Of a stretch of 64,000 nt of DNA, positions 1-9,839 are shown piece by piece. The position numbers and the translations under genes were made by a program. Positions within the stretch are counted from its first letter, which is position 1. Each line of letters starts with the position of its first letter. Under the pieces are notes generated by a model. It was not told where the DNA came from. It saw nothing but the letters and a program-made list of their open reading frames with translations, and ran no database searches. The stretch lies in assembly GCA_016791425.1 (NCBI GenBank), contig JAEUMQ010000001.1, forward strand, positions 437,138 to 501,137. The letters run 5' to 3'. The DNA is from Hyphomonadaceae bacterium. GTDB lineage: Bacteria; Pseudomonadota; Alphaproteobacteria; Caulobacterales; Aquidulcibacteraceae.

Positions 1-20
1 GCGGTCTAAGGCTGAAGCGA

Positions 21-61
21 CCGTTCCAGTTCGAAATCCGCTTTCGCGATTTCGGGAACGG
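21..61. terminator. Hairpin downstream of tsaD, possible terminator
   Basis: The arms CCGTTCC (21-27) and GGAACGG (55-61) pair perfectly, and an inner stem pairs CGAAATC (32-38) with GATTTCG (48-54). The hairpin starts directly after the tsaD stop codon on the minus strand. There is no clear T-run, so termination is inferred from position and stem strength only. Confidence 0.45.
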
Positions 62-1165
62 TCAGGCTTTGACGCCCTTGCGCCCGGCCTTATGGGTCGG
101 GCGCAAGCCGGCCGCCGCCTCGTCGAGCGGCCAGCGCGCCCGGGCCGGGGCGCACAGAGCGTCCTCCGGCCGACTGCTCAATCCGGCCAGCAATCTTTCC
201 GCCCCGGCAAGCGCGATCATCGCGGCGTTGTCGGTGCAATAGCGCAGCGGCGGCGCGGCGAAGTCGTAGCCTCGCGCAGCCGCGATCTCCTCCAGCTTCG
301 CGCGGATCGGCTGGTTGGCCGCAACCCCGCCGGCCACCACAAGCCTTCCCGTCGCCCCCCAAAGGGGATCGAACATGTCCATCGCCCGCTTCGTACGGTC
401 CGCGACGATGTCGAGCACGGCGCCCTGGAAGCTGGCGCAGAGATCAGCTTTGTCCTGCCGCGAGAGCGCTCCGAGCCGCTCCACCTCGCGCACCAGCGCG
501 GTCTTGAGCCCGGCGAACGAGAAATCGCACCCGTCCCGCCCCATCAGAGGCCGAGGCAGCGCAAATCGCGCCTGCCCCTCCAAGGCCAGCGCTTCCACGG
601 CCGGACCGCCGGGAAAACCCAGATCCAGCAGCTTCGCGGTCTTGTCGAAGGCCTCGCCGAGCGCGTCGTCGATCGTGGAGCCGAGCCGGCGATAATTCCC
701 CAGGCCCAGCACGGCGATGAACTGGCAATGCCCGCCCGAGACGAGCAGCAGGAGATAGGGGAAAGGCACTGGGCCTGCGAGACGCGGCGAAAGCGCGTGC
801 CCTTCGAGGTGATTGACCGCGATGAGCGGCTTGCTAGCAGCCAGCGCGAGGGCCTTCGCGGTGGTGAGGCCGACCATCACGCCGCCGATCAGGCCCGGCC
901 CGGCTGTAGCCGCGACGCCGTCGAGATCGGCGAACGCGAGGCCGGCGTCGCCCATCGCGGCGGCGATCGCGCCGTCGAGGCCTTCCACATGCGCGCGCGC
1001 CGCGATCTCCGGGACCACGCCGCGATAGGGCGCGTGCTGTGCGGCCTGCCCCAGGATGATGTCGGAGAGAATCGTCGGGCCGTCTTCGCTCAGCCGCACG
1101 ACCGCCGCGGCGGTTTCGTCGCAGCTGGTTTCGATGCCGAGGACAGTGACTTGCGCTTTGCTCAC
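62..1165 (-). CDS. tsaD: tRNA N6-adenosine threonylcarbamoyltransferase TsaD
   Basis: TsaD transfers the threonylcarbamoyl group to A37 of ANN-decoding tRNAs, working with TsaB and TsaE in the cytoplasm. The protein opens with [13 protein letters not shown] (residues 9-21) and carries the metal-binding motif HLEGH and the conserved VSGGH and SFAGLKTA segments of the Kae1/Qri7/TsaD family. The chosen start is GTG at 1165, giving 367 residues, the usual size. The frame stays open further upstream, but that part overlaps hemC on the other strand and shows no family similarity. It diverges from hemC with only 22 bases between the start codons. Confidence 0.95.
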   Translation of the reverse strand: MSKAQVTVLGIETSCDETAAAVVRLSEDGPTILSDIILGQAAQHAPYRGVVPEIAARAHVEGLDGAIAAAMGDAGLAFADLDGVAATAGPGLIGGVMVGLTTAKALALAASKPLIAVNHLEGHALSPRLAGPVPFPYLLLLVSGGHCQFIAVLGLGNYRRLGSTIDDALGEAFDKTAKLLDLGFPGGPAVEALALEGQARFALPRPLMGRDGCDFSFAGLKTALVREVERLGALSRQDKADLCASFQGAVLDIVADRTKRAMDMFDPLWGATGRLVVAGGVAANQPIRAKLEEIAAARGYDFAAPPLRYCTDNAAMIALAGAERLLAGLSSRPEDALCAPARARWPLDEAAAGLRPTHKAGRKGVKA

Positions 1166-1187
1166 CTTGCTTAGATAGCTGGCGCAT

Positions 1188-2129
1188 ATGGCTTCCGCCA
1201 CGAGCACGCTTCTGCGCCTCGGCGCCCGGGGTTCGCCGCTGTCGCGCGCGCAATCAGATGGGGTGCGCCAGAACCTCGCCAAGGCGATGGGCGTGAGCGC
1301 CGATCGGATCGCGTTCGTTCCGATCGTGACCAGCGGAGACCGCAACCAGGATCCTTCGTTCGCCGCCGGCGGCAAGGGCATCTTCACCAAGGAATTGGAC
1401 GACGCCCTGCTCGACAAGCGCATCGACGTCGCCGTGCATTCGATGAAGGACCTGCCCGCCGAGCTTGCCGACGGCGTCGCCATCGCTGCGGTGCCGACGC
1501 GCGAAGACCCGCGCGACGCCTTCATCTCCGGCAAGGCCGGGACGCTGCGCGAGCTCCCCGACGAGTCCGTGGTCGGAACATCGAGCGTGCGCCGCCGGGC
1601 CTGGGTGCTCTTCCGCGGGCACGGGCACATCCAGGTCGCGCCGCTGCGCGGCAATGTGGAGACGCGCCTGAAGAAGGTGGCGGACGGCGTTGTCGATGCG
1701 ACGATCCTCGCGCTCGCCGGCTTGAAGCGCCTGGGACTTGAATCGCACGTCGCTTCGCTGCTCGACCCGTTGGATTTCCTGCCCGCACCGTGCCAGGGCG
1801 CGCTGGCGCTCACCGCGCGTGCGGAGGATGTCGAACGCTTCGCCGTGATCGACGATTTCGACGCGCGTGTCGCGACCACCGCCGAGCGCGCCTATCTCGC
1901 CGCGTTCGGCGGCTCGTGCCTCACGCCTGTCGGCGCCTGGTGCCGGCGCGAAGGCGACGTCTTCCTGTTCAATGGCGGGCTCCTGCACCCGGAAGGCCGC
2001 GAAAGCTTCAAGGACAACGACATCATTCCGCTGCACGGCGATGCGTTTGGGAACGCCGCGCGGATCGCCGCCAAGCGCGGCGCGGAGATGCGCGAGATCG
2101 CCATCGAACAAGGCATACTCCCGTCCTGA
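1188..2129 (+). CDS. hemC: Porphobilinogen deaminase (hydroxymethylbilane synthase)
   Basis: HemC polymerises four porphobilinogens to hydroxymethylbilane in heme synthesis. Its 313 residues match the family length. Visible motifs are AVHSMKDLP, the aspartate segment [22 protein letters not shown] and PCQGALAL. The dipyrromethane cofactor cysteine is Cys244 in GGSCLTPVG. The next gene, hemD, starts two bases after the stop, so hemC-hemD are very probably cotranscribed. All key residues are intact. Confidence 0.96.
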   Translation: MASATSTLLRLGARGSPLSRAQSDGVRQNLAKAMGVSADRIAFVPIVTSGDRNQDPSFAAGGKGIFTKELDDALLDKRIDVAVHSMKDLPAELADGVAIAAVPTREDPRDAFISGKAGTLRELPDESVVGTSSVRRRAWVLFRGHGHIQVAPLRGNVETRLKKVADGVVDATILALAGLKRLGLESHVASLLDPLDFLPAPCQGALALTARAEDVERFAVIDDFDARVATTAERAYLAAFGGSCLTPVGAWCRREGDVFLFNGGLLHPEGRESFKDNDIIPLHGDAFGNAARIAAKRGAEMREIAIEQGILPS

Positions 2130-2131
2130 GC

Positions 2132-2863
2132 ATGCCCATGCGAATGCTCGTCACGCGCGCCTCGCCCGGCGCAGAAGCCACCGCCAAGCGCATCCGCGCC
2201 CAAGGCGGCGAGCCTGTGCTGGCGCCGCTGCTCAAGGTTGAGAAGCGGCGCGCCAGCGTGAACCTCGCCGCCGTTCAGGCGCTGCTCTTCACCAGCACCA
2301 ACGGCGTCCAGTCTTTCGCCGAGCAATCGAAGGAGCGCGCCTTGCCGGCGCTGTGCGTCGGCGACGCGACCGCCCATGCCGCGCGCCTGCACGGCTTCAC
2401 CGACGTGCGCGCCGGCGGCGGCGATGTCGCAGCCCTGGCCAAGACGATCATCGCGACCCTCGACCCCGCCAAGGGCGCGCTGGTGCACGCCGCCGGCAAG
2501 GACGTGGCCGGCGACCTGCCCGGCGCCCTCGCCCCGCATCGCTTCGTTCTCGAGCACCGGATATTCTATGAAGCGGTCGCCGCGCATCGCCTTCCGGCCG
2601 AGGCGCTCGCGCGCCTGCGCCAGGCCCCGCCGGACCTCGACATCGTACTTTTCCACAGCCCGCGCGCCGCCCACATCTTCCGCCAGCTGGCGCCGCACGC
2701 GCCCGCGATGCTGGCCGCCGCCTGCCTGAGCGAAGCCGTCGCATTCGCCGCGACGGTCGCGGGGCGATGGCGCGAGGTCATCGTGGCTGAAACGCCGACC
2801 GATGCGGCGCTGCTCACAGCTGCGTTCGGCAGCGGCGACCGGCCGCCCCCCGGCCGCCCTTGA
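2132..2863 (+). CDS. hemD: Uroporphyrinogen-III synthase
   Basis: HemD cyclises hydroxymethylbilane to uroporphyrinogen III, the step after HemC. The 243-residue protein has the weakly conserved two-lobed HemD pattern: LVTRASPGAEATA at the N-terminus, LFTSTNGVQSF, ALCVGDATA, and FHSPRAAHIF in the second half. The ATG at 2132 lies two bases after the hemC stop; further in-frame ATGs at 2138 and 2144 are possible starts. The call rests on these segments together with linkage to hemC, since this family diverges strongly in sequence. Confidence 0.9.
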   Translation: MPMRMLVTRASPGAEATAKRIRAQGGEPVLAPLLKVEKRRASVNLAAVQALLFTSTNGVQSFAEQSKERALPALCVGDATAHAARLHGFTDVRAGGGDVAALAKTIIATLDPAKGALVHAAGKDVAGDLPGALAPHRFVLEHRIFYEAVAAHRLPAEALARLRQAPPDLDIVLFHSPRAAHIFRQLAPHAPAMLAAACLSEAVAFAATVAGRWREVIVAETPTDAALLTAAFGSGDRPPPGRP

Positions 2864-2963
2864 GCGCCAAGGCCCCCCGGCCTAAGTTCCCAGCGCCGGC
2901 GGGGAAAAACGCCAGAAAACGAGGGGGCTCTCGCAGAAGCGGGGCCAGAAGCGAGGAAAGCCC

Positions 2964-3974
2964 ATGAGCACGACCGATTCGGCGCCGCGCGGCCGTGCAG
3001 AGCCGATCGACGTCGATTTCGAGCCGGCCGGGCGCGCGCAGCGTCAACGCGGCGGCGACGGCGGCTTGGGCTTCTTCGCGACCCTGATGCTGGCGCTGCT
3101 CGCGGCCGTGTCGGGCGCGATCGCTGGCCTCATCGTGCCGCGGATTCCCGCCGTCCAGGCCTACATGGAGAGTTCTTTCCCCAGCCAGGCCGCGCCGTCC
3201 GCGGCGCAGCCGGCGGCATCGACGGCGGAGTTCAACGGCCTCGATCAACGCGTACGCTCGATCGAAACCCTGATTTCGAACCCGACGGCGACGACGGCGA
3301 GCGCCGACGGCGGCGACGTCGGCCCGCGCATCCTTCAGCTGCAGGCTGGCTTGCGCGACGTCGAAACGAAGCTGGGGCAGATCCCATCCTCGCAGCAGAT
3401 CCAGGCGCTGGTGGCCGAAGTGCAGCGTCTCAATGCGCAATTGCCCGCCGTCGAGCAGCAATCGCGCAGCGCCGGCGAAGCCGCACGCGCGGCGTTCGCA
3501 GTGGCGGCGGCCGCCGAAGCCTCGCGCTCCTCCGGACCGTTCGAGCAATCCTACCGCGCGCTGGCCGCGCTCCTGCCCGATGATCCGAACGTGCGCGCGC
3601 TCGCGCCCCTCGCCCGCACCGGCGCGCCTACGCGCGTCGAGCTCCGCGACAGCTTCAACGATGTAGAGATCCAGGTGTTGCGCGCCGCGCGCCAGTCCCA
3701 GGCCGGCGCCGGCTTCTGGGGCCGCATCCAAGCCGCCATGGCGCAATGGGTGACGGTGCGCAAGGCCGGCGAAGGCGACACGCCCGCCGGTGTGGTGGAG
3801 CGCGCCGGCCGGCGCCTTGCCGCCGACGACCTCGCCGGCGCGATCCAGGAGCTGTCGCGCCTGAGCGGACCTGCCGCGCGCGCCGCCGGTCCGTGGCTCT
3901 CCACCGCGCGGCGAAGGCTTGAGATCGATACGCGGCTGGCGGCCATCCGCACCGAATTGTCGCGGAGAGGCTGA
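2964..3974 (+). CDS. Mitofilin-like inner-membrane protein (COG4223 type)
   Basis: This 336-residue protein has a charged Pro/Gly-rich N-terminus, one membrane segment at about residues 36-58, and a long Ala/Gln/Arg-rich, probably coiled-coil periplasmic region. Such proteins between hemD and hemY in alphaproteobacteria are the bacterial relatives of mitochondrial Mic60, linked to membrane shaping and heme-pathway organisation; that link is family knowledge, not visible here. The start has a GAGGAAAG ribosome site. The stop codon directly abuts the ATG of the HemY-like gene, which implies translational coupling. Confidence 0.8.
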   Translation: MSTTDSAPRGRAEPIDVDFEPAGRAQRQRGGDGGLGFFATLMLALLAAVSGAIAGLIVPRIPAVQAYMESSFPSQAAPSAAQPAASTAEFNGLDQRVRSIETLISNPTATTASADGGDVGPRILQLQAGLRDVETKLGQIPSSQQIQALVAEVQRLNAQLPAVEQQSRSAGEAARAAFAVAAAAEASRSSGPFEQSYRALAALLPDDPNVRALAPLARTGAPTRVELRDSFNDVEIQVLRAARQSQAGAGFWGRIQAAMAQWVTVRKAGEGDTPAGVVERAGRRLAADDLAGAIQELSRLSGPAARAAGPWLSTARRRLEIDTRLAAIRTELSRRG

Positions 3975-5384
3975 ATGCTGCGTCTGGCTTTTCTGCTCGC
4001 CGTCGTCGTCGGCGTAGCGCTCGCCACCTGGCAGGTGGTGACCACCGATCCCGGCACGGTGACGGCCGAATGGAACGGCTGGCGCATCGATACGAGCGCG
4101 TTCTTCGTGATCATCGCGTTCGTCGCGTCGCTGATCGTCGCGCTGCCCTTGCTGCGATTGCTCCTTACCCTGATCGATGCGCCCGGCCGTTTGGGCAAGG
4201 CCAATGACCGGGCGCGCATGCGCCGCGGCCAGGAAGCGCTCGCCCTGGGCCTGATCGCGGCCGAAGCCGGCGAATTCGACGACGCGCGCCGCCATGCGGC
4301 GAAGGCCGAGGATCTCATCGAGGAGCCGCGCCTCGCCAAGCTGCTGGAAGCGCGCGCGGCCGAGGTATCCGGCGACGTGGCCGGCGCTGAGCGCGCGTAT
4401 TCCGGCATGCTCGGCAACGAGGACACCGAGCTCCTGGGCCGCAAGGGTTTGCTGCAGGCGGCTCTCAAGCGCGGCGACCGCATCTCCGCGATGTCGCATG
4501 CCGAAGCGGCGCTGCGTCTGTCGAAGACATCGACGTGGCCGTTCCAGTCGCTGTTCGACCTCAAGGTTCAAGCCGGCGATTGGGAAGGCGCGATCGAGGC
4601 CCTCGACCAGGGCGAGAAGCGCAAGCTCATCGAGGATCGCGTGGCGCGCCGGCGACGCGCCGTGCTGCTCACCGCCGCCGCCAACCGCGCCGAGCGCGAG
4701 CGGCGCATGGATCGCGCGTCGGATCTTGCCCAGAAGGCCTTTCGGCTCGTGCCGGGCTTCGCGCCCGCCGCGGCCATGTCGGCGCGCATGCTCGTCGCCG
4801 AAGGCAAGGCCGAGCGCGCCGCCGCCGTGCTGGAGGAAGCGTGGGAGAATGCGCCGCATCCGGTGCTGGCGCATGCCTATCGCGACCTGAAGGTCGGCGA
4901 AGGCGCCAGCGAACGCCTCGCGCGCATGCAATCGCTCGCCGACCGTCGCCGCGACTCCCGCGAGAGCCGCATCGTCTTGGCCGAACTCTCCATGGAGCGC
5001 GGCGATTGGGCCGGCGCGCAGGCGGCGCTGGAGGACGCCTATCGCGAGTTTCCTTCCGCGCGCATCTGCACGCTCTTCGCCGCGGTGTGCCGCGGCCGCG
5101 GCGACGAGCAGGGCGCCCGCACCTGGATCGCGCAGGCCGCCTCCGCGCCGCGCGAGCCCGACTGGTCGGACCTCGATCCCGAAGGCCCCGCCTTCCTTTA
5201 TGACGACACCGATTGGGCCCGCCTCGTCTACGCCTATGGCGACCAGGGCCAGCTCATCCATCCCCGCTTCGAGCAGGGCGGCCGCGACGCGGCGACGGGC
5301 TCGTTCCTGGCGCTGCCCCCGGCCTCCGACGCCCCGGCCCGCCAGCCGCCGCCCGACACGATCGTGGAGGCGCGGGTCGGCTAA
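3975..5384 (+). CDS. HemY-like membrane protein with TPRs
   Basis: The protein has 469 residues. Two membrane helices (about residues 3-20 and 42-64) are followed by a cytoplasmic helical-repeat region with TPR-like spacing (GLIAAEAGEFDDARRHAAKA, then several similar units). This is the HemY N-terminal domain family of proteobacteria, always found with hemC/hemD. Its biochemical role is not established, and it is unrelated to the protoporphyrinogen oxidase also called HemY. ATG follows the previous TGA with no gap. A short CGCGGGT/ACCCGCG stem spans the stop codon at 5371-5390. Confidence 0.85.
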   Translation: MLRLAFLLAVVVGVALATWQVVTTDPGTVTAEWNGWRIDTSAFFVIIAFVASLIVALPLLRLLLTLIDAPGRLGKANDRARMRRGQEALALGLIAAEAGEFDDARRHAAKAEDLIEEPRLAKLLEARAAEVSGDVAGAERAYSGMLGNEDTELLGRKGLLQAALKRGDRISAMSHAEAALRLSKTSTWPFQSLFDLKVQAGDWEGAIEALDQGEKRKLIEDRVARRRRAVLLTAAANRAERERRMDRASDLAQKAFRLVPGFAPAAAMSARMLVAEGKAERAAAVLEEAWENAPHPVLAHAYRDLKVGEGASERLARMQSLADRRRDSRESRIVLAELSMERGDWAGAQAALEDAYREFPSARICTLFAAVCRGRGDEQGARTWIAQAASAPREPDWSDLDPEGPAFLYDDTDWARLVYAYGDQGQLIHPRFEQGGRDAATGSFLALPPASDAPARQPPPDTIVEARVG

Positions 5385-5557
5385 CCCGCGGTTCGTCCCG
5401 GCGGCAAGCGCGTTATCCGTTGAATCGAGACCGTTTCTGGTCCGGCAGCGCAGCCGCAAGTTTCCTGAAGCGCTCCGAAGGCCGAGGCGCCTTGCCGATC
5501 CGCCCCGCGGCGCGTATCTGAGCGCCTCCCAATCGGGCCTTCGGACCCGTGACGTGG

Positions 5558-5633
5558 GCCGCCTTAGCTCAGCCGGTAGAGCGGCGCATTCGTAATGCGT
5601 AGGTCAGGTGTTCGAGTCACCTAGGCGGCACCA
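5558..5633 (+). tRNA. tRNA-Thr (CGU anticodon)
   Basis: A 76-base cloverleaf is visible. The acceptor stem GCCGCCT pairs with AGGCGGC and is followed by an encoded ACCA. The D-arm is TAGCTCAGCCGGTAGAG. The anticodon loop TTCGTAA gives anticodon CGT, which reads ACG (Thr). The T-arm contains GTTCGAGTC. The tRNA stands alone between the HemY-like gene and a DoxX-like gene. Confidence 0.95.
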
Positions 5634-5728
5634 TTTCCCAGCCCCCCAAGCGCCCTTGCGCGGCGCCCGAGTGTCGGGGCATTCTGCCTCGCAACAATAC
5701 ACCTGTAGAGCCTGATCGGGAGGGGAAG

Positions 5729-6358
5729 TTGAAATCCATCGTGGCCGCGATGCCGACCCTGGTGCGCTATCTGCTCGGGTTCGACTACATCGTGAACGGG
5801 CTGAACTGGTGGGTGAAGATCATCACCCCCTATCCGAGCATCTCGGACTTCGTGCACTTCCTCCCGCGCATGGACATGGTCGGCGTGATGATCGAGGAGG
5901 GCTTCATGTTCGACCTCGTGAAGGCGATCGAGCTCCTTGCCGGCATTGCGCTCGTCACCAATTGCTACGCGGCGATGGCGCTCGTGGTGGCGATGACGGT
6001 GACGGTGCCGGTGTTCATCGTCGATGTGTTCCAGGGTCACATGCGCCTGCGCGCCTTCCTCATGGGCACGGGCGCGCTGGTGATGAACCTCTTTCTGCTC
6101 TGCTGCTATTTCGACTATTTCCGTCCGCTGTTCACGTTGCGCGCACATGCGAACATGGATCCGCGCGTGCGCCGAAGCGACGACGGCGCCAAGAGCGCCG
6201 CGCTGGTCGAGAGCATCATCCGCCCGGTGCTGCCCTGGTTTGGCGCCGTGGCCATCGCGTTCGGCTTGGTCATGTGCGCCTGGCTCTGCGTGATGATCGT
6301 ACAGCACGCGATCAACCCCCAGACGCTGAACGATATTCGGCCCATGCAGCCGCGCTGA
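5729..6358 (+). CDS. DoxX-like integral membrane protein
   Basis: A 209-residue membrane protein with about five hydrophobic helices, including VKAIELLAGIALVTNCYAAM and ALVMNLFLLCCYFDYF. The pattern of a first helix with GFDYIVNGLNWW, then an EL(L)AG-containing second helix, resembles the DoxX/DUF417 group; the specific function is unknown. The start is a TTG at 5729 preceded five bases upstream by GGAGG; the next in-frame ATG at 5750 lies inside the first conserved helix. It is followed closely by the S15-type hydrolase on the same strand. Confidence 0.6.
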   Translation: MKSIVAAMPTLVRYLLGFDYIVNGLNWWVKIITPYPSISDFVHFLPRMDMVGVMIEEGFMFDLVKAIELLAGIALVTNCYAAMALVVAMTVTVPVFIVDVFQGHMRLRAFLMGTGALVMNLFLLCCYFDYFRPLFTLRAHANMDPRVRRSDDGAKSAALVESIIRPVLPWFGAVAIAFGLVMCAWLCVMIVQHAINPQTLNDIRPMQPR

Positions 6359-6377
6359 GCCGGTGTAAGGTCGGCGC

Positions 6378-8285
6378 ATGACGCCGATCAATCGCCGCCA
6401 GGTCGCGCTCCGCCTGCTGCAGCTTGCGGCGTTCCTGGCGCTGCCGCGCTCCGCGGGCGCGGCTGTACCGGCAGGTCCGTTCGGCGTGGAGGTCGAGCGC
6501 GACATGATGATCGCAATGCGCGACCACGTGCGCCTCGCGACGGATATATATTTTCCGACCACGGACGGACGCCGGACGCCCGGGCCCTTTCCAGCGATCC
6601 TCGAGCGCACGCCTTACGGCAAGTCGCAGGCCGGCGATCGCCACGCGAGCATCGCAGTCGCAGAGACGCTGGCCAGCCAGGGCTATGTCGTCGTCTACCA
6701 GGATTGCCGCGGACGGGGCGGCTCGGAGGGCGCCTACGTCAAGTACCTGAGCGACGGCGCCGACGGCTACGATTGCTGCGCCTGGATCCTCTCCCAGGCC
6801 TGGTCGAACGGGCGCATCGGCACGATGGGGCTTTCCTATGCAGCCCACACGCAGGCCGCGCTCGCAAGCGCCGGCGCGCCGGGAATCACGGCGATGTTCA
6901 TGGATTCCGGCGGCTTCTCCAACGCGTATCAGGGCGGCATTCGCCAAGGCGGCGCCTTTGAGCTGAAGCAGGCGACATGGGCGTTCAACCAGATGCTGGA
7001 AGCGCCGGAGATCCGCTCCGATCCGGCAATGCTGGCGGCGCTGCGCGCGATCGATCTCAAGGATTGGTTCGCCCGCATGCCCTGGACGCGCGGGCATTCG
7101 CCGCTAAGTCTCGCGCCCGAATACGAAGACTACGTCTTCGATCAATGGGAGCACGGCGCCTTCGACGATTACTGGCGCCAAGTGGGCATCTACGCGCAGG
7201 GATATTACGACCGCTTCCCGGACGCCGCGATCATGATGCTGTCCTCCTGGTACGATCCTTATCCGCGCACCGTCACCGACAATTATCTCGGACTGAAGGC
7301 GCGCGGAAATCGCAAGCAGGCTCTGGTGCTCGGCCCCTGGACGCACGGCGATCGCGAACGGACATACGCAGGCGATGTCGATTTCGGCCCGCAGGCCGCC
7401 TTCGCCGGCAATGTCGCGGAGAGCTATCTCGCGTTCAAGCTTCGCTGGTTCGACCGCCATCTCAAGAACGCGGACGGCGCTGACGAACCAGACGTGCGGT
7501 TGTTCGTCATGGGCGGCGGTTCCGGTCGGCGCAATCCGGACGGCCGCCTCGACCATGGCGGAAGCTGGCGCACCGAGCCGGCCTGGCCGCTCGCACGCGC
7601 CAGGAAAACACCGTTCTTTCTCCATGCCGACGGCGCGCTGCGCCTGATGCGTCCGAAGACGCCCAACGCCTCCCGCTCATACGACTACGATCCGCGCGCA
7701 CCCGTGCCTTCCATCGGCGGAGGCATCACGTCCGGCGCCCCGATCATGGCTGGCGGCGCGTTCGACCAGCGCGAGGCGCCGCAATTCTTCGGCGCGACGC
7801 CGCCTTACACGCCGCTCGCAGATCGCCCCGATGTCCTCGTGTTCCAGACCGCGCCGCTCGAAAGCGACGTCGAGGTGACCGGCCCGATCCAAGCGACGCT
7901 CTGGATCGCATCGAACTGTCCAGACACGGACTTCACGATCAAGCTCATCGATGTCCACCCGCCGAGTGAGGACTACCCAGACGGCTACGCGATGAACATC
8001 ACGGACGGTATTTTGCGCTGCCGCTACCGCAATTCCTGGGAGCACCCGCGCCTGATGCGGCCGAACACGATCCACCGCATCAAGATCGAGGCGTTTCCCA
8101 CGTCCAACCTCTTCAAGACCGGCCATCGCATCCGGCTGGACGTTTCCTCAAGCAACTTCCCGCACTTCGACGCCAATCCGAACACCGGCGAACCCGAAGG
8201 GCGCTGGACGCGGACGCGCGTCGCGACGAACCGTGTCTTTCTCGACGCGCGCCGCCCCTCGCACGTCACGCTGCCCGTCGTCTAA
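6378..8285 (+). CDS. CocE/NonD family alpha/beta hydrolase (S15 type), exported
   Basis: The 635-residue protein has an N-terminal signal region (twin Arg, then LALPRSAGA) followed by a hydrolase domain and a C-terminal jelly-roll X-Pro dipeptidyl-peptidase-like domain. The catalytic triad is readable: Ser153 in MGLSYAA, Asp293 in SWYDPY and His323 in GPWTH, the same three motifs as in cocaine esterase. These enzymes hydrolyse esters, amides or N-terminal acyl groups; the substrate cannot be told from sequence. Twin arginines near the start (NRRQVALRLL) could indicate Tat export. Confidence 0.88.
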   Translation: MTPINRRQVALRLLQLAAFLALPRSAGAAVPAGPFGVEVERDMMIAMRDHVRLATDIYFPTTDGRRTPGPFPAILERTPYGKSQAGDRHASIAVAETLASQGYVVVYQDCRGRGGSEGAYVKYLSDGADGYDCCAWILSQAWSNGRIGTMGLSYAAHTQAALASAGAPGITAMFMDSGGFSNAYQGGIRQGGAFELKQATWAFNQMLEAPEIRSDPAMLAALRAIDLKDWFARMPWTRGHSPLSLAPEYEDYVFDQWEHGAFDDYWRQVGIYAQGYYDRFPDAAIMMLSSWYDPYPRTVTDNYLGLKARGNRKQALVLGPWTHGDRERTYAGDVDFGPQAAFAGNVAESYLAFKLRWFDRHLKNADGADEPDVRLFVMGGGSGRRNPDGRLDHGGSWRTEPAWPLARARKTPFFLHADGALRLMRPKTPNASRSYDYDPRAPVPSIGGGITSGAPIMAGGAFDQREAPQFFGATPPYTPLADRPDVLVFQTAPLESDVEVTGPIQATLWIASNCPDTDFTIKLIDVHPPSEDYPDGYAMNITDGILRCRYRNSWEHPRLMRPNTIHRIKIEAFPTSNLFKTGHRIRLDVSSSNFPHFDANPNTGEPEGRWTRTRVATNRVFLDARRPSHVTLPVV

Positions 8286-8314
8286 GCTCCGTACGCGGAC
8301 GCAGCTCGGTCGCG

Positions 8315-9829
8315 CTATGCCGCGCCAGGGCAATATTGCGCGAGGAATTGCTTGTGCGTCGGCATCTTTTCGACTGCGGCCGCGACGCTCCCTTTCAGAC
8401 TGTCGAGCGCGGCCCGTAATCGATCCTGCGGCAGCATGCGTCCCATGTGATGGCGCCCCTGCGGCTCAAGGCGCTGGCCGAGCATCACCTGCAGCCAGGA
8501 ATCGACGCGGAACATCTCGTCGCCCTCTTGATAGACGAGGCCGTTCTCGCGGAAGAGCGCGATGCGCTGCGCGATCGAGTCCGGAATCTCCATCGCTCCG
8601 CAATCGCGCCAGTAGGGCGTGTCGTCCCGCTCGGTGAGCTTGTAGTGCATGATGATGAAGTCGCGCACCTTTTCCAGCTCCTGCTGTGCGAGCGCGTTGT
8701 TGCGCGCCATGATCGAGGGCGTGCATCCCGAGAACGGGAAGAGCTGGACGAGCCGCGTCGCCGCGATCTGGAAGAGATGGATGGAGGTGGATTCCAGAGG
8801 TTCGATGAAGCCGCTGGCGAGCCCCATCGCAATCACGTTCTTGTCCCACGCCTTCAGGCGCCGCCCGGCGCGGAAGCGTATGAGCCGCGGCTCGAACAAA
8901 GGCTCGCGGTCGAGATTGGCGATCAGCGTCTTGCGCGCGTCCTCTTCTGAGATGTAGTCGCTCGCATAGACGAGCCCGTTGCCCACCCGGTGCTGCAGCG
9001 GGATCTTCCATTGCCACCCGGCTTCGTGCGCGATCGCACGCGTAAACGGCGGGATCTCGTCGGTGGACGGCGTCTGCACTGCGAGCGCGCTGTCATTACG
9101 CAGCCACTTGCCCCAATCCTCCCAGCCCGCCTTCAGCTTCTGCTCGATGAGGAGGCCGCGGAATCCCGTGCAATCGATGAAGAGATCGCCCTCGATACGC
9201 TGGCCGTTGTCGAGCGTCAGTGCCTCGATGAAGCCGGTCTCCCCGTTCTGCGCCACATCGACGATCTTGCCCTCGATGCGCTTCACCCCCTTCGGTTCGC
9301 TCACTTGCCTGAGATAGCGCGCATAGAGCCCGGCGTCGAAATGATAGGCGTAATTGATGTTCACCTTGTCGGAGATCGCGAACTTGCCCTGCTCCGCCGC
9401 CTTGTATTCGAGGCACAGGTCGCTCAAGCCGCCCTCGTACCCTTCCGCGCGCGCCTGCAGCCAGAAATGGTGGAAATCGCCCATCCAGGTCGATCTGCCG
9501 ATCGTGCCGAAGGAATGGATGTAGCGGTCGCCCTTCCGCGCCCAGTTCTCGAACGAGATGCCGAGCTTGAAGCTGCCTTGGCTCGCGCTCATGAACGCGC
9601 GTTCGTCGAGATTGCAGAGGATGTGGAAGTTGCGCACGGTCGGGAACGTCGCCTCCCCGACGCCGACCGTGCCGATCTCCTCGGACTCCACCAGTGTGAT
9701 CTCGATCAGCTGCCCGAGCTGCTCGGCGAGCACCGCCGCGGTCACCCATCCAGCCGTGCCGCCCCCGGCGATCACCACGCGCTTCACGACTTGCCCGATA
9801 TCGCGTTTCATCGCATCGCGCTTCTCCAC
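8315..9829 (-). CDS. Flavin-dependent tryptophan-halogenase family protein
   Basis: Flavin-dependent halogenases use FADH2, O2 and halide to form hypohalous acid, which reaches the substrate through an active-site lysine. This 504-residue protein has the FAD loop GGGTAGW (residues 22-28), the lysine expected to be catalytic at Lys88 (GSFKLGISF), and the diagnostic WxWxIP motif as WQWKIP (272-277). The start is GTG at 9829, with GGAGG five bases upstream; an ATG at 9811 is the alternative. It is the last gene of the TonB receptor-SapC-JmjC operon, 10 bases after the JmjC gene stop. Related enzymes near TonB receptors (BrvH of Brevundimonas) halogenate indole in vitro; the true substrate here is unknown. 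Confidence 0.9.
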   Translation of the reverse strand: MEKRDAMKRDIGQVVKRVVIAGGGTAGWVTAAVLAEQLGQLIEITLVESEEIGTVGVGEATFPTVRNFHILCNLDERAFMSASQGSFKLGISFENWARKGDRYIHSFGTIGRSTWMGDFHHFWLQARAEGYEGGLSDLCLEYKAAEQGKFAISDKVNINYAYHFDAGLYARYLRQVSEPKGVKRIEGKIVDVAQNGETGFIEALTLDNGQRIEGDLFIDCTGFRGLLIEQKLKAGWEDWGKWLRNDSALAVQTPSTDEIPPFTRAIAHEAGWQWKIPLQHRVGNGLVYASDYISEEDARKTLIANLDREPLFEPRLIRFRAGRRLKAWDKNVIAMGLASGFIEPLESTSIHLFQIAATRLVQLFPFSGCTPSIMARNNALAQQELEKVRDFIIMHYKLTERDDTPYWRDCGAMEIPDSIAQRIALFRENGLVYQEGDEMFRVDSWLQVMLGQRLEPQGRHHMGRMLPQDRLRAALDSLKGSVAAAVEKMPTHKQFLAQYCPGAA

Positions 9830-9839
9830 GAATTCCTCC

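Noticed and set aside
1166-1879. An N-terminal extension of TsaD on the minus strand
   Set aside because: It lies opposite hemC and would make a protein 238 residues longer than the family.
2814-5459. A long open frame on the minus strand (over 800 codons) opposite the mitofilin and HemY-like genes
   Set aside because: It has no family signal, is Arg/His/Gly-rich as expected from a GC-rich antisense frame, and the plus-strand genes are clearly conserved.
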